64,000 bases of DNA from Burkholderia sp. IMCC1007 (GTDB lineage: Bacteria > Pseudomonadota > Gammaproteobacteria > Burkholderiales > Burkholderiaceae). Where the stretch lies: the NCBI RefSeq assembly GCF_027257875.1, contig NZ_JAPVQY010000025.1, forward strand, positions 1 through 64,000. The letters are read 5' to 3'. The notes under the pieces are model-generated. The model was not told the origin of the DNA, did not search any database, and worked only from the letters and a program-made list of their open reading frames with translations. The number at the start of each line of letters is the position of its first letter. The stretch's first letter is position 1. The position numbers and the translations under genes were made by a program. Shown here in pieces: positions 37,699-47,538 of the stretch.

Positions 37699-40600
37699 TC
37701 AGCGACGGCCGCCCAACGCATCGAGCAGCATCGCGAAATCGAGCGGCTTGGCGAGGTGCCGGTCGAATCCGGCCGCCGACGCAGCCCGGACGTCGTGCTG
37801 CCGATTGCGGCCCGTCAACGCGATCGCCTTGATGTTCGCCCATTGCGGGTTGGCTCTGACTTGCTGAATGAACTCGTAGCCGTCCATGTCGGCAAGGCCT
37901 ATGTCGGACAAGATGACGTCGGTCGGCGTGTCCGGCAGCATCGCGAGCGCCGACGTGCCGCTGTCGGCTGCGTTGACCACCGCCCCGGCCAGCTGCAGCA
38001 GCGCCGTCAGCGACCGCGCCGTTTCCATGTCGTCCTCGACGAGCAGCACGCGCAGGCCGGCGATACTTCCGTCGGCACGGCCGCCGGCGACCACGGCACG
38101 CTCGTCCGACGCGGTCGGCAGCCATACCGTCATCGTGGCCCCCAGCCCCAGGCCGGCGGAAGCGGCGGAAATACGGCCGCCATGCATCTCGACGAGCTGC
38201 CGCACGAGCGCCAGCCCGATGCCCAGGCCGCCGCGCGCCCTGTCGCGGGGCGACTGGCGGAACATGTCGAAGATGTGCGGGAGCATTTCGCCGTCGATAC
38301 CCTGGCCGTCGTCCGCGACGTCGACGCGCAGCATCGCGCCTTCCTGCGCCAGACGCAGCACGATGCGTCCGCGCGACTGGGTGAACTTGAGCGCGTTGGA
38401 CATCAGGTTCCAGAAAATCTGCTCGCACCGAACCGGATCGGCGAGTGCGATCGCCGGTTCGGCGGGCAACTCGGTCGTGAGGACGAGGCCGCGCGCGTGC
38501 GCCTCGGCCTCGCACGTATCCGCGATGGTCCGCAGCACGGCCGACAGATCCACCCGCGACAGCTGCAGTGCGAGCTTGCCGGTCTGAATGCGCGACAGGT
38601 CGAGCAGGTCGTCGATGATCTGCGCCTGTGCACGTACGGCCTGCCGGATCGATTCGGCGGCTTCGCGAACGGCGGGAATGTCGCGCGTCTCGGGAAGGCG
38701 CGGCAGCATCTCCGACTTGACGCCGATCAGGTTGAGCGGATGCCTCAATTCGTGCGACAGCACGGCAATGAACTCGTCCTTCAACTGATTCGAGCTGAGC
38801 GCTTGCTCGCGTGCCGCCTGTTCCCGCGCGAGCGCTTCGCGATTCGCGTCGTCGCTCTCCTTGTGCTGCGTCATGTCGCGGACGATCTTCGCGAAACCGT
38901 TGAACGAGGTGTCGGAAATCGGCGCGACCACGCCGCTGCAGAAGATCCGGCGCCCGTCCTTGGTGCGGTGCCAGCGCTCGTCGTCCGCGCGTCCTTCGCG
39001 GGTCGCGACGTCGCGCTCGCGCGCCGGCGCTCGCGCCTGCCGGTCGTTCGGTTCGTAGATCAGCTCCACGTCCTGGCCGATCATCTCGTCTTCCGTATAG
39101 CCGAAGATGCGCTCGGCACCGGCGTTCCAGCTCACGATCGATCCGTTGTTGTCCTGGATGATGATCGCGTAGTCCTTGGTCGACTGCGCGACGAGCCGCA
39201 GGCGCTGCTCGCCCGCGCGGGCCACTTCTTCCGCGTGATGCCGGTCGGTGATGTCGATGAGCGTGATCACCGCGCCGTCGATATGGTCGTCCGCCGTACG
39301 ATACGGCAGCAGCCGCATCAGATACCACCGGCCCGCGTCGCTCTCGATCTCTCGCTCGATCAGTCGCAGCGACTGAAACGACTGGCGGACATCGTCGGCC
39401 AACGTCGGATAGCGCAGCTTGTGAGTGATATGAAACAGCGAGCGGCCGAGATCGGTATCGATCAGATTGAAGATGGCCGTTGCGTTGGGCGTGAATCGCT
39501 TGACGCGGATCTCCTTGTCGACGAACACGGTCGCGATTTCGCTCGACGCGATGATATTGTGGAGGTCGTCGTTGGCCTTTGCCGTGTCTTCGATTCTCGC
39601 CTGCATTTCGGCATTCGCCGTCGTCAGCTCCTCGTTGACCGATTGCAGCTCTTCCTTGCTGCTTTCCAGCTCCTCGCTGGTGGAACGCAATTCCTCGTTG
39701 ATCGCCTGCAGTTCCTCGTTCGACGCTTTCAGTTCCTCGACCGACGTTTCGTACTGCTCGATGATCGTCGCCAGCTGCTCCCGGCTATGCTGCAGTTCCT
39801 GTTCGAGCTGCGCGAGAACCGGATCCTGTCCGCTCGCTTCGGTCTGGTCCTCGTCGGTCATGCGGCCTGCCACCTCGTCGAATACGATGAGCAGAAACTC
39901 CGCGCTCGCGACCTTGTCGTGAAACGGCCTGACGGTCATGTTGATCCACGACACGCGCGCGTCGTGCGCCCATTTGACACGGCGCGCCTCGACGCTCGTA
40001 CCGGTTTGCAGCGCCCGGAAGATCGCGGTGCGCAGATCGAGCCTCAGGTCGGGCAGCACCAGCGTCATGATGTTGCTGGACAACTCGCCCCCGACATGTC
40101 TCAGGAACCGCCCGGCATTATCCGACAGGTGAACCACGTTCGATTCGCGGTCGATGATGACGCTCGGCGGGGAATACGTTTCCAGCGCGCGCTGATGGAG
40201 TTCCGAATAGGAGAAATTGCGTTGCACCGGGCTGACGGGCACACGCAGTTGCGGCTGCGGCGACGCTCGCTCGTCGGACATGCCGGATTCGATCTGGAAC
40301 ATCGGCGGAAAGCCCGTGGCAGGCTTTGCACGATGCGTGACGATACGCGCGCGGTAAATCCGGCGCTTCTTGTCCACGACGGTAAACAGATCGTCGGCGG
40401 CGTCCGCGGATTCCGCGGTGCCCAGGAACAGGTAGCCATTGGGGCGCAACGCGAAATGGAACAGCTCCAGGATCTGCCGCTGCACCGCGCGCTCCAGATA
40501 GATCAGCACGTTGCGGCACGAGATCAGATCCAGATGCGAGAACGGCGGATCGCGCAGCAGGCTGTGCGCGGCGAACAGGATGCGTTCGCGCACAGCCTTC

Positions 40601-41838
40601 GCGATCACGTAGTGCGCGCCTTCGCGCGTGAAATACCGCTGCAGAAGCGCGGCCGGCACATCGCCCGCGATCGACAGCGGATAGGAACCGGTCCGCGCCC
40701 GCACGATCGCCGCATCGTCGATATCGGTGGCAAACACCTGAATGGCCTGGCTCGACATGGCCGCTTCTTTCGCACGCGCCAGCAGCAGCGAGATCGAGTA
40801 CGCCTCTTCCCCGGTAGCGCACCCGGCCACCCACACGCGCACCTGCTCCTCGAGGGATTGCGATCCGAACAACGAAGCGATCACTTCGCGTTCGAGGTAA
40901 TCGAAGGCTTCGCGGTCACGAAAGAACTGCGTGACACCGATGAGCATGTCCGCCAGCAACGCCGTGGCCTCGTCGGGTGCGGTCCGCAGAAAATCGCGGT
41001 ACGCGAGGAGGTCGCGCTGCCCGTTGACCTGCATGCGTCGCTCGATGCGCCGCAGCACGGTCGCCCGCTTGTACAGCCTGAAATCGTGGCCGGTGCGCAC
41101 CCGCAGGTGCATCAGGATATCGGCCAGCGCCCGTTCCGGGTCGTTCGCCGCGGGCCGGTCGACGCCGTGAAGCGCGTGTTCGGCCTCGAGGCTCTGGTGT
41201 TCGATGCGTTGTGCGTTCGCCCACAGATCGAGCAGCCGTTGCGGCATTTCAGACGCGGGAAGCACGATATCGACGCGGGCCGTCGAGATCGCGTGCTGCG
41301 GCATCTCCGCATACTCCGCGTCGTCCGGCGTCTGCGCGAGCGTGATGCCGCCCGCCGCCTTGATCGCGCTCAGGCCGGCGGCGCCATCGGAGCCGGTACC
41401 GGACATGACGATGCCGATCGCGCGCCAGTCGTGCGCATCGGCGAGCGTCCGAAAGAAGTGATCGATCGTGAGCGGCAGGCCGTCGGACGGTTCCCTATCG
41501 CGACAGCGAACGCAACCGTCGGACATTTCGAGTTGCACGCCGGGCGCGATGACGTAGATGTGGTTTTTCTCTATCGGTATGGTGCTCGTCACCTGATGCA
41601 CCGGCATACCGGTCGTGCGCTGCAGCACACCGTCCATGTGGCTGACCTGCTCGGGCGCCAGATGCATGACGACGACGAACGCCATCTCCATGCCGGTCGG
41701 TGCGCTCTCGAAAAAGGTCTGCAGGGCCGTCGTGCCGCCTGCCGAAGCTCCGATGCCTACTACCGGAAACGACAGATCGCTCTTCAAGACTGCCGGGGAT
41801 GGCAGCCGCTTCTGATCCGTAGGCTCGTGCCGTGCCAT
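37699..41838 (-). CDS. CheB-CheR-PAS-histidine kinase-receiver fusion
   Basis: 1379 residues. Order: CheB methylesterase (about 25-205, triad Ser32, His59, Asp151), CheR methyltransferase (about 235-490, AGCATGEEAYSIS binds S-adenosylmethionine), PAS (about 545-660), a long heptad coiled coil rich in NEEL repeats (about 675-760), two further PAS domains (about 765-1010), HisKA with His1029 in LSHELRHPLN, HATPase (DDGQGID, GGLGIGLALVRQLVE) and a receiver with Asp1312 (ILSDIGL). AGGAG precedes the ATG. All catalytic residues I can check are intact. It couples reversible methylation chemistry to phosphorelay in one soluble protein; no chemoreceptor gene is nearby, so methylation may act on itself or on an unlinked partner. 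Confidence 0.92.
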   Translation of the reverse strand: MARHEPTDQKRLPSPAVLKSDLSFPVVGIGASAGGTTALQTFFESAPTGMEMAFVVVMHLAPEQVSHMDGVLQRTTGMPVHQVTSTIPIEKNHIYVIAPGVQLEMSDGCVRCRDREPSDGLPLTIDHFFRTLADAHDWRAIGIVMSGTGSDGAAGLSAIKAAGGITLAQTPDDAEYAEMPQHAISTARVDIVLPASEMPQRLLDLWANAQRIEHQSLEAEHALHGVDRPAANDPERALADILMHLRVRTGHDFRLYKRATVLRRIERRMQVNGQRDLLAYRDFLRTAPDEATALLADMLIGVTQFFRDREAFDYLEREVIASLFGSQSLEEQVRVWVAGCATGEEAYSISLLLARAKEAAMSSQAIQVFATDIDDAAIVRARTGSYPLSIAGDVPAALLQRYFTREGAHYVIAKAVRERILFAAHSLLRDPPFSHLDLISCRNVLIYLERAVQRQILELFHFALRPNGYLFLGTAESADAADDLFTVVDKKRRIYRARIVTHRAKPATGFPPMFQIESGMSDERASPQPQLRVPVSPVQRNFSYSELHQRALETYSPPSVIIDRESNVVHLSDNAGRFLRHVGGELSSNIMTLVLPDLRLDLRTAIFRALQTGTSVEARRVKWAHDARVSWINMTVRPFHDKVASAEFLLIVFDEVAGRMTDEDQTEASGQDPVLAQLEQELQHSREQLATIIEQYETSVEELKASNEELQAINEELRSTSEELESSKEELQSVNEELTTANAEMQARIEDTAKANDDLHNIIASSEIATVFVDKEIRVKRFTPNATAIFNLIDTDLGRSLFHITHKLRYPTLADDVRQSFQSLRLIEREIESDAGRWYLMRLLPYRTADDHIDGAVITLIDITDRHHAEEVARAGEQRLRLVAQSTKDYAIIIQDNNGSIVSWNAGAERIFGYTEDEMIGQDVELIYEPNDRQARAPARERDVATREGRADDERWHRTKDGRRIFCSGVVAPISDTSFNGFAKIVRDMTQHKESDDANREALAREQAAREQALSSNQLKDEFIAVLSHELRHPLNLIGVKSEMLPRLPETRDIPAVREAAESIRQAVRAQAQIIDDLLDLSRIQTGKLALQLSRVDLSAVLRTIADTCEAEAHARGLVLTTELPAEPAIALADPVRCEQIFWNLMSNALKFTQSRGRIVLRLAQEGAMLRVDVADDGQGIDGEMLPHIFDMFRQSPRDRARGGLGIGLALVRQLVEMHGGRISAASAGLGLGATMTVWLPTASDERAVVAGGRADGSIAGLRVLLVEDDMETARSLTALLQLAGAVVNAADSGTSALAMLPDTPTDVILSDIGLADMDGYEFIQQVRANPQWANIKAIALTGRNRQHDVRAASAAGFDRHLAKPLDFAMLLDALGGRR

Positions 41839-42382
41839 TGACTTCTCCTGATGGTGTGGTGGGATGTCGTGCGCCGGCAGTCGATCGATGCCGCTCGGAT
41901 TGCGTCATCCGGGAGTTCCGCGCTCGCCCCGTGACGCTTCCTCGCGCCCGTGCGCATTGTACGGCAGCGCAATCGGTATCCCGACTCCCTGAAGCGACGT
42001 CTCGCCTGCCGCCGGTACCCCGTTCGCCCGAAAGTCGGCGGTCCCGACGCGGCTGTCCGACGGCGTCTCGCGCGTTCTTCCGCTGCGCGCCTCGGCGGTA
42101 TCCGAGCGTCGAATCGATAGAGCGGCTGCAGGTCCGTCATACAATTCTTGACTGTGCCCATCCCGCGGACCTGTTAGGATGCCGGTCTCCTGGCCTGGAT
42201 CGCAGGCAATGGGCGTTTGATCGCCCCCTTTTTTCGGCGCCCTGCCGGCCGACCCAGCGGTCACCCCGGTCGACACGGCGCGCCGAACGGCCTCCTGCCC
42301 CGTCAAACCCGCAACACCCCGGCGCCGGCCAATCCGGCCCGTTGCAGCAACCGTTGGAGTGGCGCACGTTGCGCCAGCAAGC
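41839..42382. other. Gene-free stretch upstream of the small ORF and trpS
   Basis: 544 bases between the divergent fusion kinase and a small plus-strand ORF. No supported gene. A possible promoter has TTGACT at 42148-42153 and a poor -10 (TGTTAG) 18 bases later. Open frames here lack codon bias. Confidence 0.4.
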
Positions 42383-42538
42383 ATGAAGAAACTGAAGCGG
42401 CACATCCGTTCCCTGCGCGAGATGGACAGTACGCCCGTGGTACGCGCCGGCGCGCTGCTGCTGATGGCCGGCCTGCTGTACCTGCTGTGGCCGTCCGCCG
42501 AAGTCGCGCGCCTCGCGCTGGAATCCGTCGTACGCTGA
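42383..42538 (+). CDS. Small single-pass membrane protein
   Basis: 51 residues: a basic N-terminus (KKLKRHIRSLREMD), one hydrophobic helix (ALLLMAGLLYLLWP) and a short tail. Codon bias fits the genome, but the ribosome site is weak. It ends 35 bases before the trpS leader peptide and could be on the same transcript. No known family recognised. Confidence 0.5.
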   Translation: MKKLKRHIRSLREMDSTPVVRAGALLLMAGLLYLLWPSAEVARLALESVVR

Positions 42539-42561
42539 AGCACACCCCGCCGGCGCTGCGC

Positions 42562-42567
42562 TATACT
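42562..42567 (+). promoter_or_regulatory. Candidate -10 box of the trpS leader transcript
   Basis: TATACT lies 6 bases before the leader-peptide ATG, so transcription could begin at or next to the A of that ATG and give a leaderless leader peptide. No good -35 is visible, so this is tentative. Confidence 0.4.
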
Positions 42568-42573
42568 TGCGCG

Positions 42574-42617
42574 ATGGAAACCCGACCTGCCTCCCCGAAC
42601 ATGCACTGCTGGTGGCG

Positions 42618-42624
<7 letters not shown>
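42574..42624 (+). CDS. Trp leader peptide with tandem Trp codons (trpS attenuator)
   Basis: A 16-residue frame ending His-Cys-Trp-Trp-Arg-Ala-stop, with Trp codons at 42610-42615. There is no Shine-Dalgarno sequence, but the -10 box just upstream would permit leaderless translation. Directly after it come mutually exclusive hairpins and then trpS. Two adjacent Trp codons in so short a frame, in front of the tryptophanyl-tRNA synthetase gene, are the classical mark of ribosome-mediated attenuation. Confidence 0.7.
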
Positions 42625-43758
<1,134 letters not shown>

Positions 43759-44101
43759 GTTGGGACGGTGGCGCGCATTGCGCCACGCGATGTGCGCCCG
43801 ACATGCGCGTTGACACGGGACGCAGCCCGCAACAGTTGGAAAAGATTCCGTTCCCGTCGTTGCCTCGAAGAAAGTGCTCGATTTCGCGAGCGTTCCGTGT
43901 CGCTCGCCGGCCACCAGAGGGCTGCCACCGCCATCGTGCGGCTCGCGTGCGGATCGCCCGTCAGCACAGCCGCCGCGATCAGCCGGCTCCCGGCATTGAC
44001 CCGTAAAGACCGCTTCGCTAACGTGGGCCGCTGACAACAACGACGGCGAACGGGGCGTATAGCGCGTGCGGCCTGCCTGGCCTGCATTTCGAGGACACGG
44101 C
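43759..44101. other. Gene-free gap after trpS
   Basis: 343 bases with no supported gene or canonical terminator. The open frames present lack codon bias and ribosome sites. Confidence 0.45.
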
Positions 44102-44530
44102 GTGACCACCTATCGTTACCAGAATCAGCAAAACCTGACTCCGATCGAGTTGTTCTTCCTGATTGCCGCAGACGAAACCTGCAAGCAGCCCAACATCGAC
44201 GATGTCGAAGCCGTTGTTTTGATTCTGTCCGGGCTACCCATTCTTCCAACCCGAGCCAAGCCGTTGGGCACGACCCGAGGTACGTCCGTCGCCTCCGTCA
44301 TGTCAAGGTCGATATTTCGGTATGAGTTCAAGCGCAAGGTATTGCCGACGGTCACGCTGAAAAGCATCAAGAGATTGCGGATAATCCTGACACATCGACT
44401 CGCCGTGTTTGTCGGACGAACAATACCGGGGGTCGGCTGGGTGCTGCTTGCCACGGATGTCTTCCATATTGTCCGAAGCACCGTTTACCGGTACAACCAG
44501 ATTGTGAAACCCGAGGACAGGATTTTCTGA
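44102..44530 (+). CDS. Unknown protein with hydrophobic segment, partner of DUF1493 gene
   Basis: 142 residues starting at a GTG preceded by GAGGA. The N-terminal half is mixed; near residues 105-125 there is a Gly/Val-rich hydrophobic stretch (GRTIPGVGWVLLATDVFHIV) that may insert into or contact a membrane. Base composition is less GC-rich and codon bias weaker than in neighbours, which suggests recent acquisition. The stop overlaps the ATG of the DUF1493 gene as TGATG, so the pair is translationally coupled. I recognise no function; toxin/immunity or effector-accessory roles are possible but unproven. Confidence 0.65.
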   Translation: MTTYRYQNQQNLTPIELFFLIAADETCKQPNIDDVEAVVLILSGLPILPTRAKPLGTTRGTSVASVMSRSIFRYEFKRKVLPTVTLKSIKRLRIILTHRLAVFVGRTIPGVGWVLLATDVFHIVRSTVYRYNQIVKPEDRIF

Positions 44531-44880
44531 TGGACGACCGCGAAAGCCGGGACACGCTGGAAGCATTCATTCGCAAGGAAGCAGCCATATCGGACCGTCA
44601 CCCGATTACGGACAGCACCTCGATCGCGGATGATCTGGGGCAGACCGGCGACGACGCCGACATCTTGATGGAGCGTTTTTTCGACCGGTTCGGCGTCGAT
44701 CGCGGGGACTACGATTTCGGTCGCTACTTCCTGATGGAGGGAGAAGGGCTGCTCTATCACGTGTTGAGAAAATACCTGCTCGGAAAGCCCCATACGTTCC
44801 AGCGACATGCGCTGACCGTCGGCATGTTGCGCAAATCGGTGTCACTCGGAACATGGCATTCCGAAACGATCGAAAGCTAG
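44530..44880 (+). CDS. DUF1493 family protein
   Basis: 116 residues with the DUF1493 pattern: an acyl-carrier-like N-terminal half containing TSIADDLGQTGDDADILMER, then FGVDRGDYDFGRYFLMEGEG. The family is small and of unknown function, and is often found with a small membrane-associated partner gene as here. Overlap with the upstream gene is one base. Lower GC than the surrounding genes points to horizontal origin. Confidence 0.75.
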   Translation: MDDRESRDTLEAFIRKEAAISDRHPITDSTSIADDLGQTGDDADILMERFFDRFGVDRGDYDFGRYFLMEGEGLLYHVLRKYLLGKPHTFQRHALTVGMLRKSVSLGTWHSETIES

Positions 44881-45005
44881 CTCCCGCGGGAATCGCGAGC
44901 CGATCGCGCCGCATTTGCCGGCATTGCCTGCAGCGTCGCCACGCAGGCCGCTTCCACGCCCGCCTCCGGCCGTGAGCCGCGCATCGCCACCCACGCTGCT
45001 CGGCG

Positions 45006-45392
45006 TCACTTCATCTGCATCAACTGCACGAGGTTCCCGCACGTATCGTCGAGCACCGCGACGCGCACCGGCCCCGCATCGATCGGCGCCAGCGTGAAGC
45101 GCACGCCGAGCGCGTCGAGCCGCGCGAACTCCGCGTCGAGATCGTCGACCTGGAACGACGCCGCCGGAATGCCGTCCTCGTAGAGCGCCTGCCTGTATGG
45201 CCCCGCGGCGCGATGATTGCACGGCTCGAGCAGCAGCTCGGTGCCGTCCGGCTGGTCCTTCGACACCACCGTCAGCCAGCGAAACTCGCCCACCGGCACG
45301 TTGTTCTTCAGCCTGAAGCCGAGCGTGCCGGTGTAGAACGCCAGCGCCTTGTCCTGGTCGTCGACGAAGATGCTCGTCACGTAGATACGCAT
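45006..45392 (-). CDS. VOC (glyoxalase/bleomycin-resistance) family protein
   Basis: 128 residues forming one pair of beta-alpha-beta-beta-beta modules, with SIFVDDQDKALAFYTGTLGF near the start and DDTCGNLVQLMQ at the end. VOC proteins bind a divalent metal and act as isomerases, dioxygenases or antibiotic-binding proteins; the substrate here cannot be read. GAGAGGAA precedes the ATG. It lies between an accessory gene pair and a bestrophin-like gene and may be an independent unit. Confidence 0.88.
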   Translation of the reverse strand: MRIYVTSIFVDDQDKALAFYTGTLGFRLKNNVPVGEFRWLTVVSKDQPDGTELLLEPCNHRAAGPYRQALYEDGIPAASFQVDDLDAEFARLDALGVRFTLAPIDAGPVRVAVLDDTCGNLVQLMQMK

Positions 45393-45440
45393 TCGTTCCT
45401 CTCCGGATGACGCGCGCGGCCGCGCGCATTGCTGTTCCGC

Positions 45441-46361
45441 TTACGTGATCTGATACGTCGACGCCGGCACGAATTCCTCCGGCATCGCGCGATCGCCGAG
45501 CTCCAGCACCGAGCGCTCGATCGTGCGCGTCATCGCATCGAGCGCCAGCGCATTCGGCGCGAGACCGAACGGCTCCGCGACCTCGTTCGCGATCGCTTCG
45601 AGCGCGATCAGCGTGTACGCGATGAACACGCAGATCAGCGGCGTGAAGAACTCCGTCGAATCGACGAGACCGAACGGCAGCAGCACGCAGTACGCATACA
45701 CGGTACGGTGCAGCAGCACGCTGTACGAGAACGGGATCGGCGTCGTCAGAATCCGCTCGCAGCCGCCCACCGACTTGCCGAGCTCGGCGAGTTGCGCGTC
45801 GAACATCCAGCACGTCGCGTCGCTGCCCGGCGCGCGACCGAGCGCGCGCACGATGCCGCCGCGCAACTCGTCGAGAATCGCGACCGGCTGGTAGCGCTTG
45901 TGTGCGAACGCGGCGGCACGTTCGGCGCCGAGGATGCGCTGCAGGTCTGCCGACGCATCGGTATGGCGCAGCTGATGCTTCAGCGCATACGTGAACGCGA
46001 TCAGCAGATCGGCGAGCCGGTCGCGTTCGGCGTCGCCGACGCTGTCGGGCAGGTAGCGCCGCAGTTGCGACGTGACGGTGCGCGCCGCGATCAGCAGGTT
46101 GCCCCACAGATGCCGCGCCTCCTTGAACCGCTCGAAGCTCGCGTTGTTGCGAAACGCGAGGAAGATCGCGAGCGCGAGGCCGAACAGCGTGAACGGCGCG
46201 GTATTGAGCGGAATCTTCTCGCCGAAGATGCGCCCGTTCGTGAACACCGCCAGCGTACTGACGATCGCCATGAACACGAGTTGCGGAATGATCGATTGCA
46301 GCACGGAGCCGTTCCACACGAACAGCATCCTGAGCCAGTTTTGTCTTGGTCTGACGATCAT
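45441..46361 (-). CDS. Bestrophin-like (UPF0187/YneE) channel protein
   Basis: 306 residues with IVRPRQNWLRMLFVWNGSVL at the start and four hydrophobic segments; GLALAIFLAFRNNASFERFKEARHLWG is the bestrophin/UPF0187 signature. Bacterial bestrophins form pentameric ion channels in the inner membrane (cation-selective in Klebsiella). The ATG at 46361 was chosen by family alignment over a longer in-frame start. The ribosome site is weak. It follows cydAB on the same strand but 167 bases away. Confidence 0.87.
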   Translation of the reverse strand: MIVRPRQNWLRMLFVWNGSVLQSIIPQLVFMAIVSTLAVFTNGRIFGEKIPLNTAPFTLFGLALAIFLAFRNNASFERFKEARHLWGNLLIAARTVTSQLRRYLPDSVGDAERDRLADLLIAFTYALKHQLRHTDASADLQRILGAERAAAFAHKRYQPVAILDELRGGIVRALGRAPGSDATCWMFDAQLAELGKSVGGCERILTTPIPFSYSVLLHRTVYAYCVLLPFGLVDSTEFFTPLICVFIAYTLIALEAIANEVAEPFGLAPNALALDAMTRTIERSVLELGDRAMPEEFVPASTYQIT

Positions 46362-46527
46362 GATCTTGTCTCGACTGCCAAAGGAATACGCAATGCACAC
46401 CGTGCGCCCGATGCGAAACGGCCCGCGCGTGGCGGGCCGCTGTCGCGTCGATACCAGGCCTGATGACGGGATGCGCTGCGCGTGATGATACGCCCGCACC
46501 GGCCGTGCCCGTCACCGGGCCCGCGCG

Positions 46528-47535
46528 TCAGTGATAGCCGGCGTCGCCCTCGCGCACCTTGCCGCGGAACACGCGGTACTGCATCGCGTTGTACACGAGG
46601 ATGACCGGCAGCACGATCACGGTGCCGACGAGCGCGAACAGCTGGCTCGAATGGCTCGACGATGCCTCCCAGATCGTCAGCGACGGCGGCACGATGTTCG
46701 GCCAGATGCTGATCACGAGCCCCGTGTAGCCGAGGAACACGATCGCGAGCGTCAGCAGGAACGGCGTCGCCTCGTGCCGGTGCTTCACCGTGTGGAAGAT
46801 GCCCCACACGCATGCGACGACGAGCACCGGCACCGGCAGGAACCAGCCGAGATTGCCGCTGCCGAACCAGCGATGCGCGACCGCCGGCAGACCGATCACG
46901 GTCCACAGGCTGACCACGCCCATCACGGCCAGCAGCACGCCCGTGAGCGGCTTCATCAGGAGCCGCATCTTGCGCTGCAGCTCGCCGTCGACCTTCAGGA
47001 TCAGCCAGCCGCAGCCGAGCGTCGCATAGGTGACGAGCACGCCGATCCCGCAGAACAGGCTGAACGGCGACAGCCAGTCGAACGGCCCGCCCGCGAACTG
47101 GTTGTTCACGATATGGATGCCCTGCAGCAGCGAACCGAGCGTGATCCCCTGGCAGAACGCGGCGAGCGCGGAGCCGCCGATGAACGCGAGATCCCACAGG
47201 TGCTGCGTGCGGTTCGCTTTCGCGCGCAGCTCGAACGCCGCGCCGCGGAAGATCAGCCCGACCACCATCAGGATCAGCGGCAGGTAGTTGGCCGGCAGCA
47301 GCGTCGAGTAGACGACCGGGAACGCGCCGTACAGCCCCGCGCCGCCGAGCACGAGAAAGGTCTCGTTGCCGTCCCACACCGGCGCGACGGTATTCAGCAT
47401 GACTTCGCGTTCGACCTTGGCATCGAAGAACGGAAACAGCAGGCCGATGCCGAGGTCGAAGCCGTCCAGCATCACGTAGATGAACACGCCGAGGCCGATG
47501 ATCGCGGCCCACACGACAGGAAGATCGATCTGCAT
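46528..47535 (-). CDS. cydB: Cytochrome bd-type quinol oxidase subunit II (cyanide-insensitive type)
   Basis: 335 residues, eight or nine transmembrane helices; starts MQIDLPVVWAAIIGLGVFIYVMLDGFDLG and contains AFPVVYSTLLPANYLPLIL, both typical for CydB/CioB. With CydA it forms the high-affinity terminal oxidase that reduces O2 to water. It follows cydA after 3 bases, so they are cotranscribed. No cydX-like small gene is visible after it before the bestrophin gene. Confidence 0.95.
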   Translation of the reverse strand: MQIDLPVVWAAIIGLGVFIYVMLDGFDLGIGLLFPFFDAKVEREVMLNTVAPVWDGNETFLVLGGAGLYGAFPVVYSTLLPANYLPLILMVVGLIFRGAAFELRAKANRTQHLWDLAFIGGSALAAFCQGITLGSLLQGIHIVNNQFAGGPFDWLSPFSLFCGIGVLVTYATLGCGWLILKVDGELQRKMRLLMKPLTGVLLAVMGVVSLWTVIGLPAVAHRWFGSGNLGWFLPVPVLVVACVWGIFHTVKHRHEATPFLLTLAIVFLGYTGLVISIWPNIVPPSLTIWEASSSHSSQLFALVGTVIVLPVILVYNAMQYRVFRGKVREGDAGYH

Positions 47536-47538
47536 GGC

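Noticed and set aside
37207..41841. 1544-codon open frame antisense to the CheB-CheR kinase fusion
   Set aside because: No recognisable domain; the opposite strand has a complete multidomain protein with intact catalytic motifs.
43768..44034. Small gene after trpS
   Set aside because: 88-codon frame rich in Arg and Ala without ribosome site or third-position bias.
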